The position numbers and the translations under genes were made by a program. From Planctomycetota bacterium (GTDB lineage Bacteria > Planctomycetota > UBA1135), in the NCBI GenBank assembly GCA_018671175.1, contig JABHIE010000013.1, positions 1 to 64,000 of the forward strand: a stretch of 64,000 nucleotides of DNA. Direction: 5' to 3'. Positions 25,581-34,094 of this stretch are shown here, one piece after another; position 1 is the stretch's first letter, and each line of letters starts with the position of its first letter. The notes below the pieces were generated by a model, which was given only the letters and a program-made list of their open reading frames with translations, was not told the origin of the DNA and did not search any database.

Positions 25581-27056
25581 ATGATGTTAAGCCTCCTACT
25601 TCCACTCGTTTTTCCTTTTTTGGCCGCGCCTGCAGCACAAAACGCGCTTGAGTTTGATTGGCCGGCCACTTTGCCGCAACCCACTCGCCCTGTCTGGGGT
25701 TACGAGGCCGTTTTTGAGCAAAACCACATGATTATCGAAGACGGTTTCGGGGTTTGGTGGCAAGTGATGCCGACTTGGGCCAACCTTGAAAATGCCGATT
25801 ACTATTTTCAAATCGACAAGGACGAGATCAACCCTTTCGAGAGCTTGCTTGAAGTCATGGAACCCGCAGCTGGGTGGCAACGCGACGACCGCATCGCATT
25901 TATCAAAAACAACGGTCCGAGCACCATTCCGATTGACTTTGAGTTAAAGAATCAGGCCGGGCTTGAGTTGTTTTCTGGGGAACTGCGGCCAGCTCCATTC
26001 TCAGGCAGCAAGGCGTCAACAGGTGGTTGGCATAATGTGATTCGCGGTTATGGCGTGCAGATTGCCCATGAATCTTCCATTTCATCGCCCGAGAGCGCTT
26101 ATCAAAGGTTTGGTGTTTCGATTGCCGTCGCGCTCAAACCCGTCCCTGGCGAAGGGTGGCTCGCGGAGGTTGTCATGACGGGCAGTGAGCCGCTCGATAT
26201 GCCTGCCATTTCGTTTGGCAACGGGCAGGTGAAGCCGCGTATCGCAAATCAAGTCCATGAAATGCAGACTTGGGTTCTTTTACGCCCGGGGCAAACCACG
26301 ACTTGCACGATTGGCGGGTTTTCGCTTTCTTTAAGCCCCGACGCGGCGGCACCCCCTGCGCTGATTGTGCAAGATGATTCCGTCGCCGTTTGCGTGCCGA
26401 CCCTAAAAGGCTCACCGCAATGGTCGGCCCTTTTTGGTGCGGATGGCTTGATGCCGTGGTCGGCTAAAGGTGGCTGGGTGGCCTTCACTGAAAACGATGC
26501 ACGGCGCCATGCGCAGCTTCTTGTCTCGGCGGCACAAACACGAGCGCAATGCAAAACCATTGATGTGCGCATCTTGAAAATGGTTGCCGATAAGGAAACA
26601 GAGGTTTTTCATTGGGCGGGGCCGATGCACTTCGGGCATCCAACACGCCTTGCCGAGGGCTCTTCCTTCGACGCACTACTCGACTGGGATGTCGAGGTCG
26701 CAGCGGGCAGTCGCGCGATTGCACCAGGTTTTTCTTATCTCTTTTCAGGAGTCACGGGCACCCTTGAGCTAAGCAAAGAAAATGAGCAATGGGGGGTAGA
26801 TATGAATTTACTCCTCCGTGATTCGCGACTCATCGGCAATGAAAGTGTCACTTTCTGTGAAGCGAGGGGGCGAGTCAAAGATGGGGAAGGCAGCGCTTAT
26901 ATTCTTCCTGCATTATCTGGTTTGATTGAGACACTTTTGACGCATGGCAGCGCATTTTCTGGGTTTTACCCCGTGCAAGAGGGCAAAACGACCCGCCATG
27001 AGCGAAAATCACCTCAGGGTTCTCTCGCCCTCGAATTGACTCTTTTGGCAGATTAA
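25581..27056 (+). CDS. Secreted protein of unknown function
   Basis: 491 residues. A signal peptide (MMLSLLLPLVFPFLAAPAAQ) precedes a soluble, aromatic-rich region. I do not recognise the family. Visible features are FGVWWQVMPTWANLENADYYF near residue 50, several beta-rich segments, and few cysteines. An ATG at 25431 would add 50 residues of low plausibility before the signal peptide, so 25581 (or 25584) is preferred. It is 54 nt upstream of the Tricorn-like protease, which has its own -10-like element, so an operon is not assured. Confidence 0.6.
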   Translation: MMLSLLLPLVFPFLAAPAAQNALEFDWPATLPQPTRPVWGYEAVFEQNHMIIEDGFGVWWQVMPTWANLENADYYFQIDKDEINPFESLLEVMEPAAGWQRDDRIAFIKNNGPSTIPIDFELKNQAGLELFSGELRPAPFSGSKASTGGWHNVIRGYGVQIAHESSISSPESAYQRFGVSIAVALKPVPGEGWLAEVVMTGSEPLDMPAISFGNGQVKPRIANQVHEMQTWVLLRPGQTTTCTIGGFSLSLSPDAAAPPALIVQDDSVAVCVPTLKGSPQWSALFGADGLMPWSAKGGWVAFTENDARRHAQLLVSAAQTRAQCKTIDVRILKMVADKETEVFHWAGPMHFGHPTRLAEGSSFDALLDWDVEVAAGSRAIAPGFSYLFSGVTGTLELSKENEQWGVDMNLLLRDSRLIGNESVTFCEARGRVKDGEGSAYILPALSGLIETLLTHGSAFSGFYPVQEGKTTRHERKSPQGSLALELTLLAD

Positions 27057-27096
27057 GCCCACTAGCTTCTTAATCGGTCTCGCGGCGTGGGGAGGT

Positions 27097-27102
27097 TATC
27101 CT
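27097..27102 (+). promoter_or_regulatory. -10-like TATCCT before the Tricorn-like gene
   Basis: TATCCT followed by 8 nt and the ATG at 27111. A GGGGAGG sequence lies further upstream (27089-27095), too far to act as a Shine-Dalgarno for this start. Confidence 0.4.
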
Positions 27103-27110
27103 GACGCCCC

Positions 27111-30100
27111 ATGACTCCTGCTCTGACCCTACTGATTCTCCCCCTTACCTTGGTTGCTTGTGCCGCTTCACCGCAGGCCGAAACCACGGTTGCCGCCGCC
27201 CCGACGCCCCAATCGATTGCAGGCGCAGAGCTGATTGGGCCCCGCACCCCAGCCTTGTCGCCAGATGGTGCGCGCATGGCATTTTCGCATCAGGGTGATA
27301 TTTGGGTGGCCGATGTGGCCGATGGTGCTGCTGTTCGTCTGACCGCCAACCCAGCGTATGAATCTTTCCCGACTTGGTCGCCTGATGGCCGCTCGTTGGC
27401 TTTCCGTTCCAATCGGCACGGTAACTATGACATTTATTCCGTCCCGTCTGCTGGCGGCGCCTTGACGCGCATGACTTATCACTCTGAGCACGACATGCCT
27501 CATGAGTGGATCGACAATCAAACGGTCTTGTTGGGTGCGGCGCGCGAGCGTTGGTATTCACGCTATGGACGCGCGCAAATTCTTTGGTCGGCACATGTCG
27601 ACGCGCGCACCCCAGAGCTGCTGGGTGACTTCCCGGCGATTAATCCAAGCCTGTCGCCAGATGGTGCATGGGCCGTTTACGAAAGGGGCCACGGTGATCA
27701 ACGCCGCCGCGCCTATCGTGGCCCAGCCTCGAGCGCGCTGTGGTTATGGAACCGCGCTACGAATGAGCACCACGCCCTAACTGAATTCGACGGCAATGAC
27801 TTGCAGCCCATGTGGGCCTCAGACTCTAACGAGGTTTATTTCTTATCTGATCGCGCTTGCGCTGGCAATGAAGATGGGCGCGATTTGGGCCTCTGGAAAG
27901 TCAAGCGTGATGGGGGCGAGCCACAAGCTGTCTTCCATGCAGACGGCATGACTTTGCGTTATGCAAACATGGGCTTGAATGGCCGCGCGGTCGTTGCGGA
28001 ACTCGACACTTCGATTGTCATGATTGACACAGCAACTGGCCAAGCTCGCACCTGGAAGGCTTACGGTGCGATTGACGGCGGTGAGCCAAACTTCCAAAAC
28101 CGAGTCGTGTCGAGTGGTGTGAGTGATTTTTCAGTTTCTCCAGATGGCGAAACGATTGCATTTGTTTCAGGTGGCGATTTATATGCCATGCGTAAGCACG
28201 ACAAAATTAAGCGTGCCGTCCGTATTACGAGCAACCCCGCACCTGACGGCAACCCTATTTGGGTCGAAGATGGTGATGCCATTTTGTTTTTGAGTGAGCG
28301 TGATGGCAACACCGAGTTTTATCGTGTGCGCCCACTTTTAGAGGACGAAGAGTTTTATCAAGCCCGCGAATGGAAATTAGAGCGCGTAACAAAAACTGAC
28401 TTTGATGAATCTTCCGCAAGCCTTTCACCAGATGGTGAGCACCTCGCATGGGTGCAGGGTGCGGGCAAATTGGTCATTGGCGACCCTACGACTCTTGAGG
28501 TCTCACGCGTCATGGTGGATGGTTTCGAGGCGCCTTCGTTTGACTGGTCGCCTGATTCTCGCTGGCTGACTTGGTCGGGCGTGAATGATGATTTTAACTA
28601 CGATGTTTTTCTTGCTCGTGCCGTTTTTGACGAAGGCGAAGATGCAGCCAAGGCAGAAGGCGCAACACCCGTCAATCTGACGCTACATCCAGACGATGAC
28701 ACAAGCCCGAGCTGGTCGCCCGATGGCCGCAAAATTGTGTTCACATCTCAGCGCATGATGAATGACGAGCAAGATGTGTGGGTTTGTTTCCTCAAGCGCG
28801 AAGACCTCGAGCGCACCGAGCGTGAGCGCCTAGAGGCGGCAGAAGCGGAAAAGGAAGCCAAGAAAGAGGCAAAGAAAAAAGAGAAAGAAGCCAAGAAAGA
28901 AGCGGAGAAAAAAGAAAAAGAAGCCAAAAAAGACGAGCCTGTAAAGGGTGCTGATGCCAAGCAAGACGCTAAAGCGGAAAAGGAGTCGACCGATAAGGGC
29001 GATAGCGAAGACGATGACAAGGATGACGAAAAAGAAAAAGTAGACCCCGTTGAAATCGATTTGGATGACATCCATAAACGCCTCGTCCGTCTCACGCGTC
29101 GCGAGGGCAATGAACGGGCATTGGGCTTTTCGGCAGATTCTGAAAAGGTCTATTTTAATGCTACGACTGGCACTCGACTTACGAGCAACACAAAAGCTGA
29201 GCGCGGTTTCTTTGAAGTCGGTGTGTTCGATCGCAAAGACAAGAGTCTTGATAGCTCACCTATTTCGGGTTTACTTTTGCATGATGAAAAAGTCATGATT
29301 CTTAAGAGCGGCAAAATGAGCGAGCTCAAAGGAGACAAGTTTGACTTTTCGGTTTCGATCCGTGAAGACCGTCAAGCGAATCGCTTAGCCGTCATGGAAG
29401 AAGCCTGGCGTGCGCTTGATCGTAATTTCTATGACCCTGAGTTTCATGGGCATGATTGGGCAGCAAGCTTGGCGAAATGGCGCCCCTTGATTGAAAACGC
29501 GACGACGCCCGAAGACTACGGCGTATTCATGAACTGGATGTTGGGTGAAATGAATGCCAGCCACATGGGCTTTTATGGCACAAGTTCCAGCCGTGGGCGT
29601 GAAACTGATTCCACGGTTACAGGCGTGCTTGGTGTCATTTGGGATGAAACTTTTTCCGGCCCAGGTCGCCGCGTCAAAGAAGTTGTTGAGGGCACTCCAG
29701 CTGCACGAGCTGATAGCTTGCTTGCGGCCGGTGACATCGTGATGTCCGTGAATGGCGTGGCTTACAAGCCTGCTGATAACTGGGCCAATCTATTCGAGGG
29801 TACCGTTGGTAAAGAATCTTTCTTAACGGTTCTTGACGCAGCTAAACAACAGCGCGAGGTCATCCTTCGTCCATCCGCGCCGAGTGATTTGCGAGACGCT
29901 CTCTACCGCCGATTTGCCACGCAATGCCGTGATCAAGCTGAAGCGGGTTCGGCTGGCCGTGTGGGTTACATCCATATCCAAGGGATGGGTACAGGTAGCT
30001 TGCTTGAGTTCGAGCGTGATTTGTATGCTGCCGGCCATGGGAAAGATGCGCTACTCATTGATGTTCGCGAAAATGGTGGGGGCTGGACGACCGATATGAC

Positions 30101-30524
30101 GCTTGCCATGTTGATGGTTAAAGATCATGCGCGCACGATTCCGCGTGGCGGTGGCGAGGGCTACCCTCAAGGGCGCAGGGTCTTTGCAACTTGGGATAAG
30201 CCGGTTGTCGTTCTGTGCAACGAAAACTCCTACTCGAATGCTGAGATTTTCTCTTGGGCGATCAAAACGCTTGGCCGCGGCCCGATTGTGGGCAAGCAGA
30301 CTTATGGTGCCGTGATTTCAACGGGCGGGGCGACTTTGATGGGCGGCGCCATGGTTAGGCTGCCCTTCCGTGGTTGGTATGTAAACGACAAGGCGCGCAC
30401 CAACATGGAGCTTAATGGTTGCCCACCTGATTACCCCGTCGAGAATCTTCCCGGTGATTATGAAATAGGACTAGACCGTCAATTGAATAAAGCAATTGAA
30501 GTCGCTTTAGACCTCATAAAGTAG
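27111..30524 (+). CDS. Tricorn-like S41 protease lipoprotein
   Basis: 1137 residues. A lipoprotein signal ends at Cys (LTLVACA). An N-terminal WD40/PD40 beta-propeller (~40-560) has repeated SPDG blades (LSPDGARMAF, WSPDGRSLAF). A highly charged Lys/Glu/Asp stretch (~570-645) interrupts the protein. Then come a C1-like helical domain, a PDZ domain (~840-925, GVLGVIWDETF to SVNGVAY) and an S41 catalytic core with NSYSNAEIFSWAIK, whose Ser after SY is the likely nucleophile. Archaeal Tricorn degrades oligopeptides from the proteasome; extracytoplasmic bacterial homologues have little-known roles. The charged insert is unusual and may be a flexible linker. Confidence 0.88.
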   Translation: MTPALTLLILPLTLVACAASPQAETTVAAAPTPQSIAGAELIGPRTPALSPDGARMAFSHQGDIWVADVADGAAVRLTANPAYESFPTWSPDGRSLAFRSNRHGNYDIYSVPSAGGALTRMTYHSEHDMPHEWIDNQTVLLGAARERWYSRYGRAQILWSAHVDARTPELLGDFPAINPSLSPDGAWAVYERGHGDQRRRAYRGPASSALWLWNRATNEHHALTEFDGNDLQPMWASDSNEVYFLSDRACAGNEDGRDLGLWKVKRDGGEPQAVFHADGMTLRYANMGLNGRAVVAELDTSIVMIDTATGQARTWKAYGAIDGGEPNFQNRVVSSGVSDFSVSPDGETIAFVSGGDLYAMRKHDKIKRAVRITSNPAPDGNPIWVEDGDAILFLSERDGNTEFYRVRPLLEDEEFYQAREWKLERVTKTDFDESSASLSPDGEHLAWVQGAGKLVIGDPTTLEVSRVMVDGFEAPSFDWSPDSRWLTWSGVNDDFNYDVFLARAVFDEGEDAAKAEGATPVNLTLHPDDDTSPSWSPDGRKIVFTSQRMMNDEQDVWVCFLKREDLERTERERLEAAEAEKEAKKEAKKKEKEAKKEAEKKEKEAKKDEPVKGADAKQDAKAEKESTDKGDSEDDDKDDEKEKVDPVEIDLDDIHKRLVRLTRREGNERALGFSADSEKVYFNATTGTRLTSNTKAERGFFEVGVFDRKDKSLDSSPISGLLLHDEKVMILKSGKMSELKGDKFDFSVSIREDRQANRLAVMEEAWRALDRNFYDPEFHGHDWAASLAKWRPLIENATTPEDYGVFMNWMLGEMNASHMGFYGTSSSRGRETDSTVTGVLGVIWDETFSGPGRRVKEVVEGTPAARADSLLAAGDIVMSVNGVAYKPADNWANLFEGTVGKESFLTVLDAAKQQREVILRPSAPSDLRDALYRRFATQCRDQAEAGSAGRVGYIHIQGMGTGSLLEFERDLYAAGHGKDALLIDVRENGGGWTTDMTLAMLMVKDHARTIPRGGGEGYPQGRRVFATWDKPVVVLCNENSYSNAEIFSWAIKTLGRGPIVGKQTYGAVISTGGATLMGGAMVRLPFRGWYVNDKARTNMELNGCPPDYPVENLPGDYEIGLDRQLNKAIEVALDLIK

Positions 30525-30535
30525 TTTCTGCTCCG

Positions 30536-30541
30536 TATACT
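30536..30541 (+). promoter_or_regulatory. -10-like TATACT before the NfeD gene
   Basis: TATACT lies 7 nt before the ATG at 30549 with no Shine-Dalgarno; among the closest to consensus TATAAT of the set. Confidence 0.45.
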
Positions 30542-30548
30542 CGACATC

Positions 30549-31043
30549 ATGCAGAATGCCACGGACCCTTCGTTTTGGGAGCAAATCTCCGCGGCCTTTA
30601 CTTTTGACACGCTTTACGCTTGGCATGTTTGGTTGATGGTCGCCGTTGGTGCAGCCATCCTCGAAATGATGACGCCGGGTTTTGTATTGCTCTGTCTGAG
30701 TTTTGGCGCCCTCGGTGCAGCTTCCACAGATTTACTAGGCTTTCACGATTTCAAAATGCAAATTGCCATTTTCGGAATTGTGACATTCCTATCTTTTTTC
30801 GCATTGCGGCCTTTGTTGCAAAGGTGGTTGACCCCTAAAGTGGCGGCCACAAATGTTGATGGCCTTGTTGGCAAAGTGTGTCGAGTGACCAAAGCCGCCG
30901 CAATCGGTGGGGTGGGCTCGGTTCGTATCGGCGCCGAAGAATGGCGCGCAGAGTCGACTTGCGATGCCGAGTTGATTTTAGATTCACGCGTAAAAGTTGC
31001 GCGTGTCGAAGGCAACCGCGTCATTGTCGACGCGGTCGCTTGA
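30549..31043 (+). CDS. NfeD-family membrane protein
   Basis: 164 residues. Three or four N-terminal hydrophobic helices (~25-95) include AWHVWLMVAVGAAILEMMTPGF, the typical NfeD start, followed by a C-terminal OB-fold beta-barrel (~105-164, GLVGKVCRVTKA, GSVRIGAEEWRAES). It is a short NfeD without a ClpP-like protease part. NfeD proteins partner with SPFH/stomatin proteins in membrane quality control, and such a gene follows directly. Confidence 0.88.
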   Translation: MQNATDPSFWEQISAAFTFDTLYAWHVWLMVAVGAAILEMMTPGFVLLCLSFGALGAASTDLLGFHDFKMQIAIFGIVTFLSFFALRPLLQRWLTPKVAATNVDGLVGKVCRVTKAAAIGGVGSVRIGAEEWRAESTCDAELILDSRVKVARVEGNRVIVDAVA

Positions 31044-31074
31044 TTGCAGTTGGTTTTTTTCGTTCCTAACATTC

Positions 31075-31095
31075 TCTCTTAAGAGGAGCTCCTCT
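31075..31095 (+). promoter_or_regulatory. Overlapping inverted repeats around the SPFH ribosome-binding site
   Basis: The Shine-Dalgarno (GAGG, 31083-31086) of the SPFH gene lies inside a 14-nt perfect palindrome (31082-31095), which could fold as a 5-bp stem with loop AGCT. It also overlaps a second inverted repeat on its left (31075-31086). Both folds would hide the GAGG, so translation could be structure-controlled. Folding strength is not known. Confidence 0.4.
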
Positions 31096-31096
31096 C

Positions 31097-32092
31097 ATGC
31101 CAGGTCTCATCATCATTCTTTCTTTTGTCGTCTTCATCATTGTGATGGGCGCAATGGGCTTACGCACGGTCAAGCAGGCCGAGGTCATCATCATTGAGCG
31201 GCTAGGTAAATATCACCGCACTTTGTCGCCGGGCATCAACATAATTTGGCCTATTATCGACAAAGCGCGCCCAATTTCTTGGCGTACGATGAGTCGCAAT
31301 CGAGATGGCTCATCGATTTTAATTCACACCATGTCGCGCTCGATTGATTTGCGCGAGCAAGTATTTGACTTCCCTAGCCAACAAGTTATTACCGCCGACA
31401 ATGTCATGATTGAGATTAACGGTCTGCTTTACTATCAAATCACTGATCCACAAGCAGCCGTCTATGAAATCGCCAATTTGCCAAACGCAATCGAAAAGCT
31501 TGCCCAAACGACTTTGCGTAATATCATCGGTGATCTTGCTCTCGACATGACTTTGACTTCACGAGATGAAATCAACAAGAAAATGCGCGAGGTGCTTGAT
31601 GAGGCAACCGACAAGTGGGGCGTAAAAGTCAACCGCGTAGAGGTGCAAGATATTGAGCCACCTGAGTCTGTACGCGAAGCCATGGAAAAACAAATGAAAG
31701 CTGAGCGTGAGCGTCGCGCGGCCATTCTTGAAGCCGAGGGTGTTAAAGCTTCAAAAGTTTTGCGTGCAGAGGGTGAGCGCGATTCGCAGATTGCTGTTGC
31801 CGAAGGTGACCGCCAGGCCGCCGTCCTCCGTGCCGATGGTGAAGCTGCTGCACTTGAGCGTGTTGAGGGTGCGTTGGCCGCACAAGGCACATCTTCGGCT
31901 CAATATCAGGTGGCCTTGTCTTATCTGGCAACGCTCGAAAAGTTGGCTTCGCAAGGTCGAGGCGACAAGACCGTTTTCTTGCCTTACGAGAGCGCGAATG
32001 TGCTGGGCAGCTTGGGCTCAATTAAAGAGTTGCTCGGTGAAGTCGGCGGAAGCGCTGGTGTGGGTAAACCACCTCAGATGCCGGGTCTCTAG
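31097..32092 (+). CDS. SPFH/Band 7 (stomatin-like) membrane protein
   Basis: 331 residues. An N-terminal membrane helix (PGLIIILSFVVFIIVMGAMG) is followed by the SPFH core: VIIERLGKYHRTLSPGINII, then the conserved REQVFDFPSQQVITADNV and VNRVEVQDIEPP. A long Glu/Ala/Arg coiled coil (~195-270) ends in SAQYQVALSYLATL. This is the QmcA/stomatin class, which assembles into membrane rings and organises microdomains or restrains proteases. The gene has a canonical GAGG ribosome-binding site 10 nt before the ATG. It probably works with the NfeD protein upstream. Confidence 0.93.
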   Translation: MPGLIIILSFVVFIIVMGAMGLRTVKQAEVIIIERLGKYHRTLSPGINIIWPIIDKARPISWRTMSRNRDGSSILIHTMSRSIDLREQVFDFPSQQVITADNVMIEINGLLYYQITDPQAAVYEIANLPNAIEKLAQTTLRNIIGDLALDMTLTSRDEINKKMREVLDEATDKWGVKVNRVEVQDIEPPESVREAMEKQMKAERERRAAILEAEGVKASKVLRAEGERDSQIAVAEGDRQAAVLRADGEAAALERVEGALAAQGTSSAQYQVALSYLATLEKLASQGRGDKTVFLPYESANVLGSLGSIKELLGEVGGSAGVGKPPQMPGL

Positions 32093-32095
32093 GCT
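32090..32095 (+). promoter_or_regulatory. -10-like TAGGCT before the ABC transporter genes
   Basis: TAGGCT starts on the stop codon of the SPFH gene and is 8 nt from the ATG at 32104. An extra leaderless promoter for the following five genes is possible. Confidence 0.3.
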
Positions 32096-32103
32096 TCATT
32101 GCG

Positions 32104-33057
32104 ATGACATCGGCTGACACTCCGGCTCTCTCCGCTGCTGGCCTCTCCGTGAAGCTTGGCGGCACAGAAATCTTAAAGGGCGTCAATTTGCGGGTCGATC
32201 AGGGCGACCTCTATGGGTTGCTTGGCCGAAACGGCGCGGGCAAGACAACCAGTTTGCGCTGCATTTTGGGGTTCTTACCGCCGTCCGGTGGCGACTGCCG
32301 CGTTTTTGGCGTACCCGGCCATGCCCTTCACACTTGTCCATTTCCAATTGGTGTGGCTCTTGACCCACCCGGTCTTGACGACTCGCTGACGGTCCGCCAA
32401 AACTTAGAGCTCGCGGTTTTGCGCGGCGGGATTTCCGGCGGACGCGGTGTCGACGAGGCGCTTGATTTAGTTGGTTTGACCTATCGACAGCACAATCGCG
32501 GCGATCGTCTTTCTCACGGTCAAGGCCGGCGAGCAGCCGTGGCGCGTGCACTCCTTGGGTCACCAAGATTGCTCGTCATGGATGAACCTCTCTCCGGGCT
32601 CGACCCCGAAGGCGTTGAAATGCTGATTGGCCTCTTCCGCCAACTGGCTTTCGATGAAGGCGTAACGGTCGTTTTGTCGTCTCACCATTTGCGAGAGGTG
32701 CAAGATGTCTGCACGAGAGTCGGAATGATTGAACAGGGCTACACCATCCTGCAGGGCGAAACCCGCAAACTCCTCCGCCAAGCTGGTGACGGCCTGCGTT
32801 TGCGCGTAGCCGCAGACCAAATTCAAGCGGCGTTGGCGTACTTGCAAAAAAACGACGCACTTGCGTCTGTCGACAATCGAGGCGAGGGGCATCTCTTTTG
32901 TCGCGTCCATCAGTCCACAAATTGGCAGTTGTTGTTGAGCCAGCTCGTGGCTCAAGATTTTGGGCTTTCTGAGTTTGGCCCGGAACAGGCCACTTTGGTT
33001 GATGTCTTTACCCAAGCTCTTGCTAAATCTGATGCGCCGGTCGAGGTGAGCTCATGA
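32104..33057 (+). CDS. ABC transporter ATP-binding protein
   Basis: 317 residues. Walker A is GRNGAGKTT (~42-50). The signature motif is the variant LSHGQGRR. Walker B is LLVMDEPLSGLDPE, and the H-loop is in VLSSHHLREV. A ~75-residue C-terminal extension after the ATPase core resembles that of ABC-2/drug or polysaccharide exporters. It overlaps the next gene, the membrane subunit, by 4 nt. The pair should form an exporter; the substrate is unknown but is presumably linked to the PDZ and FG-GAP proteins encoded downstream. Confidence 0.9.
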   Translation: MTSADTPALSAAGLSVKLGGTEILKGVNLRVDQGDLYGLLGRNGAGKTTSLRCILGFLPPSGGDCRVFGVPGHALHTCPFPIGVALDPPGLDDSLTVRQNLELAVLRGGISGGRGVDEALDLVGLTYRQHNRGDRLSHGQGRRAAVARALLGSPRLLVMDEPLSGLDPEGVEMLIGLFRQLAFDEGVTVVLSSHHLREVQDVCTRVGMIEQGYTILQGETRKLLRQAGDGLRLRVAADQIQAALAYLQKNDALASVDNRGEGHLFCRVHQSTNWQLLLSQLVAQDFGLSEFGPEQATLVDVFTQALAKSDAPVEVSS

Positions 33058-34088
33058 AGTCATTCTTCCGCGCTGCTTATGCCGAGTTGTGGGCTGCTGC
33101 CCATCGCCGCCAAATCCGTATGGCTCTGCTCGCCGTTGCCCTAGTTTCAGGGCTTCGCGTTTTTGCTTCGTGGCTTATTTATTCCGGGGCATCTTCCGCA
33201 TCCCACCAGAATTTATGGCCTCGCTTTGCCGAAGGCGCGCAGACTGGGCTCATTGTTGCCGAGTTACTTGCTCTCGTCATCCTGGCGGGCTCGTTGCCGC
33301 GTGAAGCAGCAGCCGGAGTCTTGCGTGACCCACTTTCACGCGGGGCCTCGCGTGCGGTTCATCTGTTGGCTCGCGTTAAAGTGGCGCTTACTCTTCCTCT
33401 TGTCTTTGCACTCGAGGCCGTTCTCGTTTCATTTTTAACAGCGCTCCTCTTTTTCGACGGAGGCCATGTCGTAGCTTCCCCAATGGGGGCAAGTGATGAC
33501 CCAATTGTGATTGCTTCATTTGATTCTTGGCTAACCGAGCGAAATGTGCCAATCGATAATTTGGCGCTTTGGGTAAAGCGCCTAGACGAGGGCATGACCG
33601 AGCAGGAAGCATCAGCAGCTGTCGGCCTTCCGGTCTTTGACTTTGATAGCGGCGACGACTTCAAAGATGAATTCTGGGAACTCATCCCAATCTTCCAGTT
33701 CTCCGAAGCCGAAGTGCGCAATGGTGTTTTTCTGGGGCTTTTGTCGGGTTTGCCCGCATTCATGGTGCTTGGCCTTTTTGCGCTTTTCCTTTCCGTTCTC
33801 TTCCGCACGGGCGCTCTCGCCTCAGGCATCGCTCTTGCTTCGCTATTCCTCTACGGAGGTTTCTTCGCTGGCGAATACGATGACATTGCGCCTTATGTTT
33901 TCATGAGCTGGCTGCCTGGCAACGGGGCGATGAGTGTCCTCGAAAACGCTGGCGCCCTTGCTGATGGCTTTAACGATGTCGCTGCTCCCGATCCCGCGAG
34001 TTTGTTGATTGCGCATTGGGCTGCTGCTGCCACGGGGCTCGTTTTTGTTTGTGCCTCACTTCTTCTTTTCCGAAAACGCGCTTTGTAA
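33054..34088 (+). CDS. ABC-2-type permease subunit
   Basis: 344 residues with about six hydrophobic helices: near residues 20-45, 70-90, 105-130, 225-250, 255-275 and 315-340. An approximately 90-residue polar loop between the third and fourth is likely periplasmic. It lacks a signal peptide. This layout fits ABC-2-type membrane subunits, which couple with the ATPase encoded immediately upstream (4-nt overlap). The PDZ lipoprotein gene starts 6 nt downstream. Confidence 0.8.
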   Translation: MKSFFRAAYAELWAAAHRRQIRMALLAVALVSGLRVFASWLIYSGASSASHQNLWPRFAEGAQTGLIVAELLALVILAGSLPREAAAGVLRDPLSRGASRAVHLLARVKVALTLPLVFALEAVLVSFLTALLFFDGGHVVASPMGASDDPIVIASFDSWLTERNVPIDNLALWVKRLDEGMTEQEASAAVGLPVFDFDSGDDFKDEFWELIPIFQFSEAEVRNGVFLGLLSGLPAFMVLGLFALFLSVLFRTGALASGIALASLFLYGGFFAGEYDDIAPYVFMSWLPGNGAMSVLENAGALADGFNDVAAPDPASLLIAHWAAAATGLVFVCASLLLFRKRAL

Positions 34089-34094
34089 AATCAA

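Noticed and set aside
28748-29110. Minus-strand frame rich in Ser/Phe opposite the charged Tricorn insert
   Set aside because: It is the complementary reading of the Lys/Glu-rich low-complexity run, which naturally gives Phe/Ser repeats.
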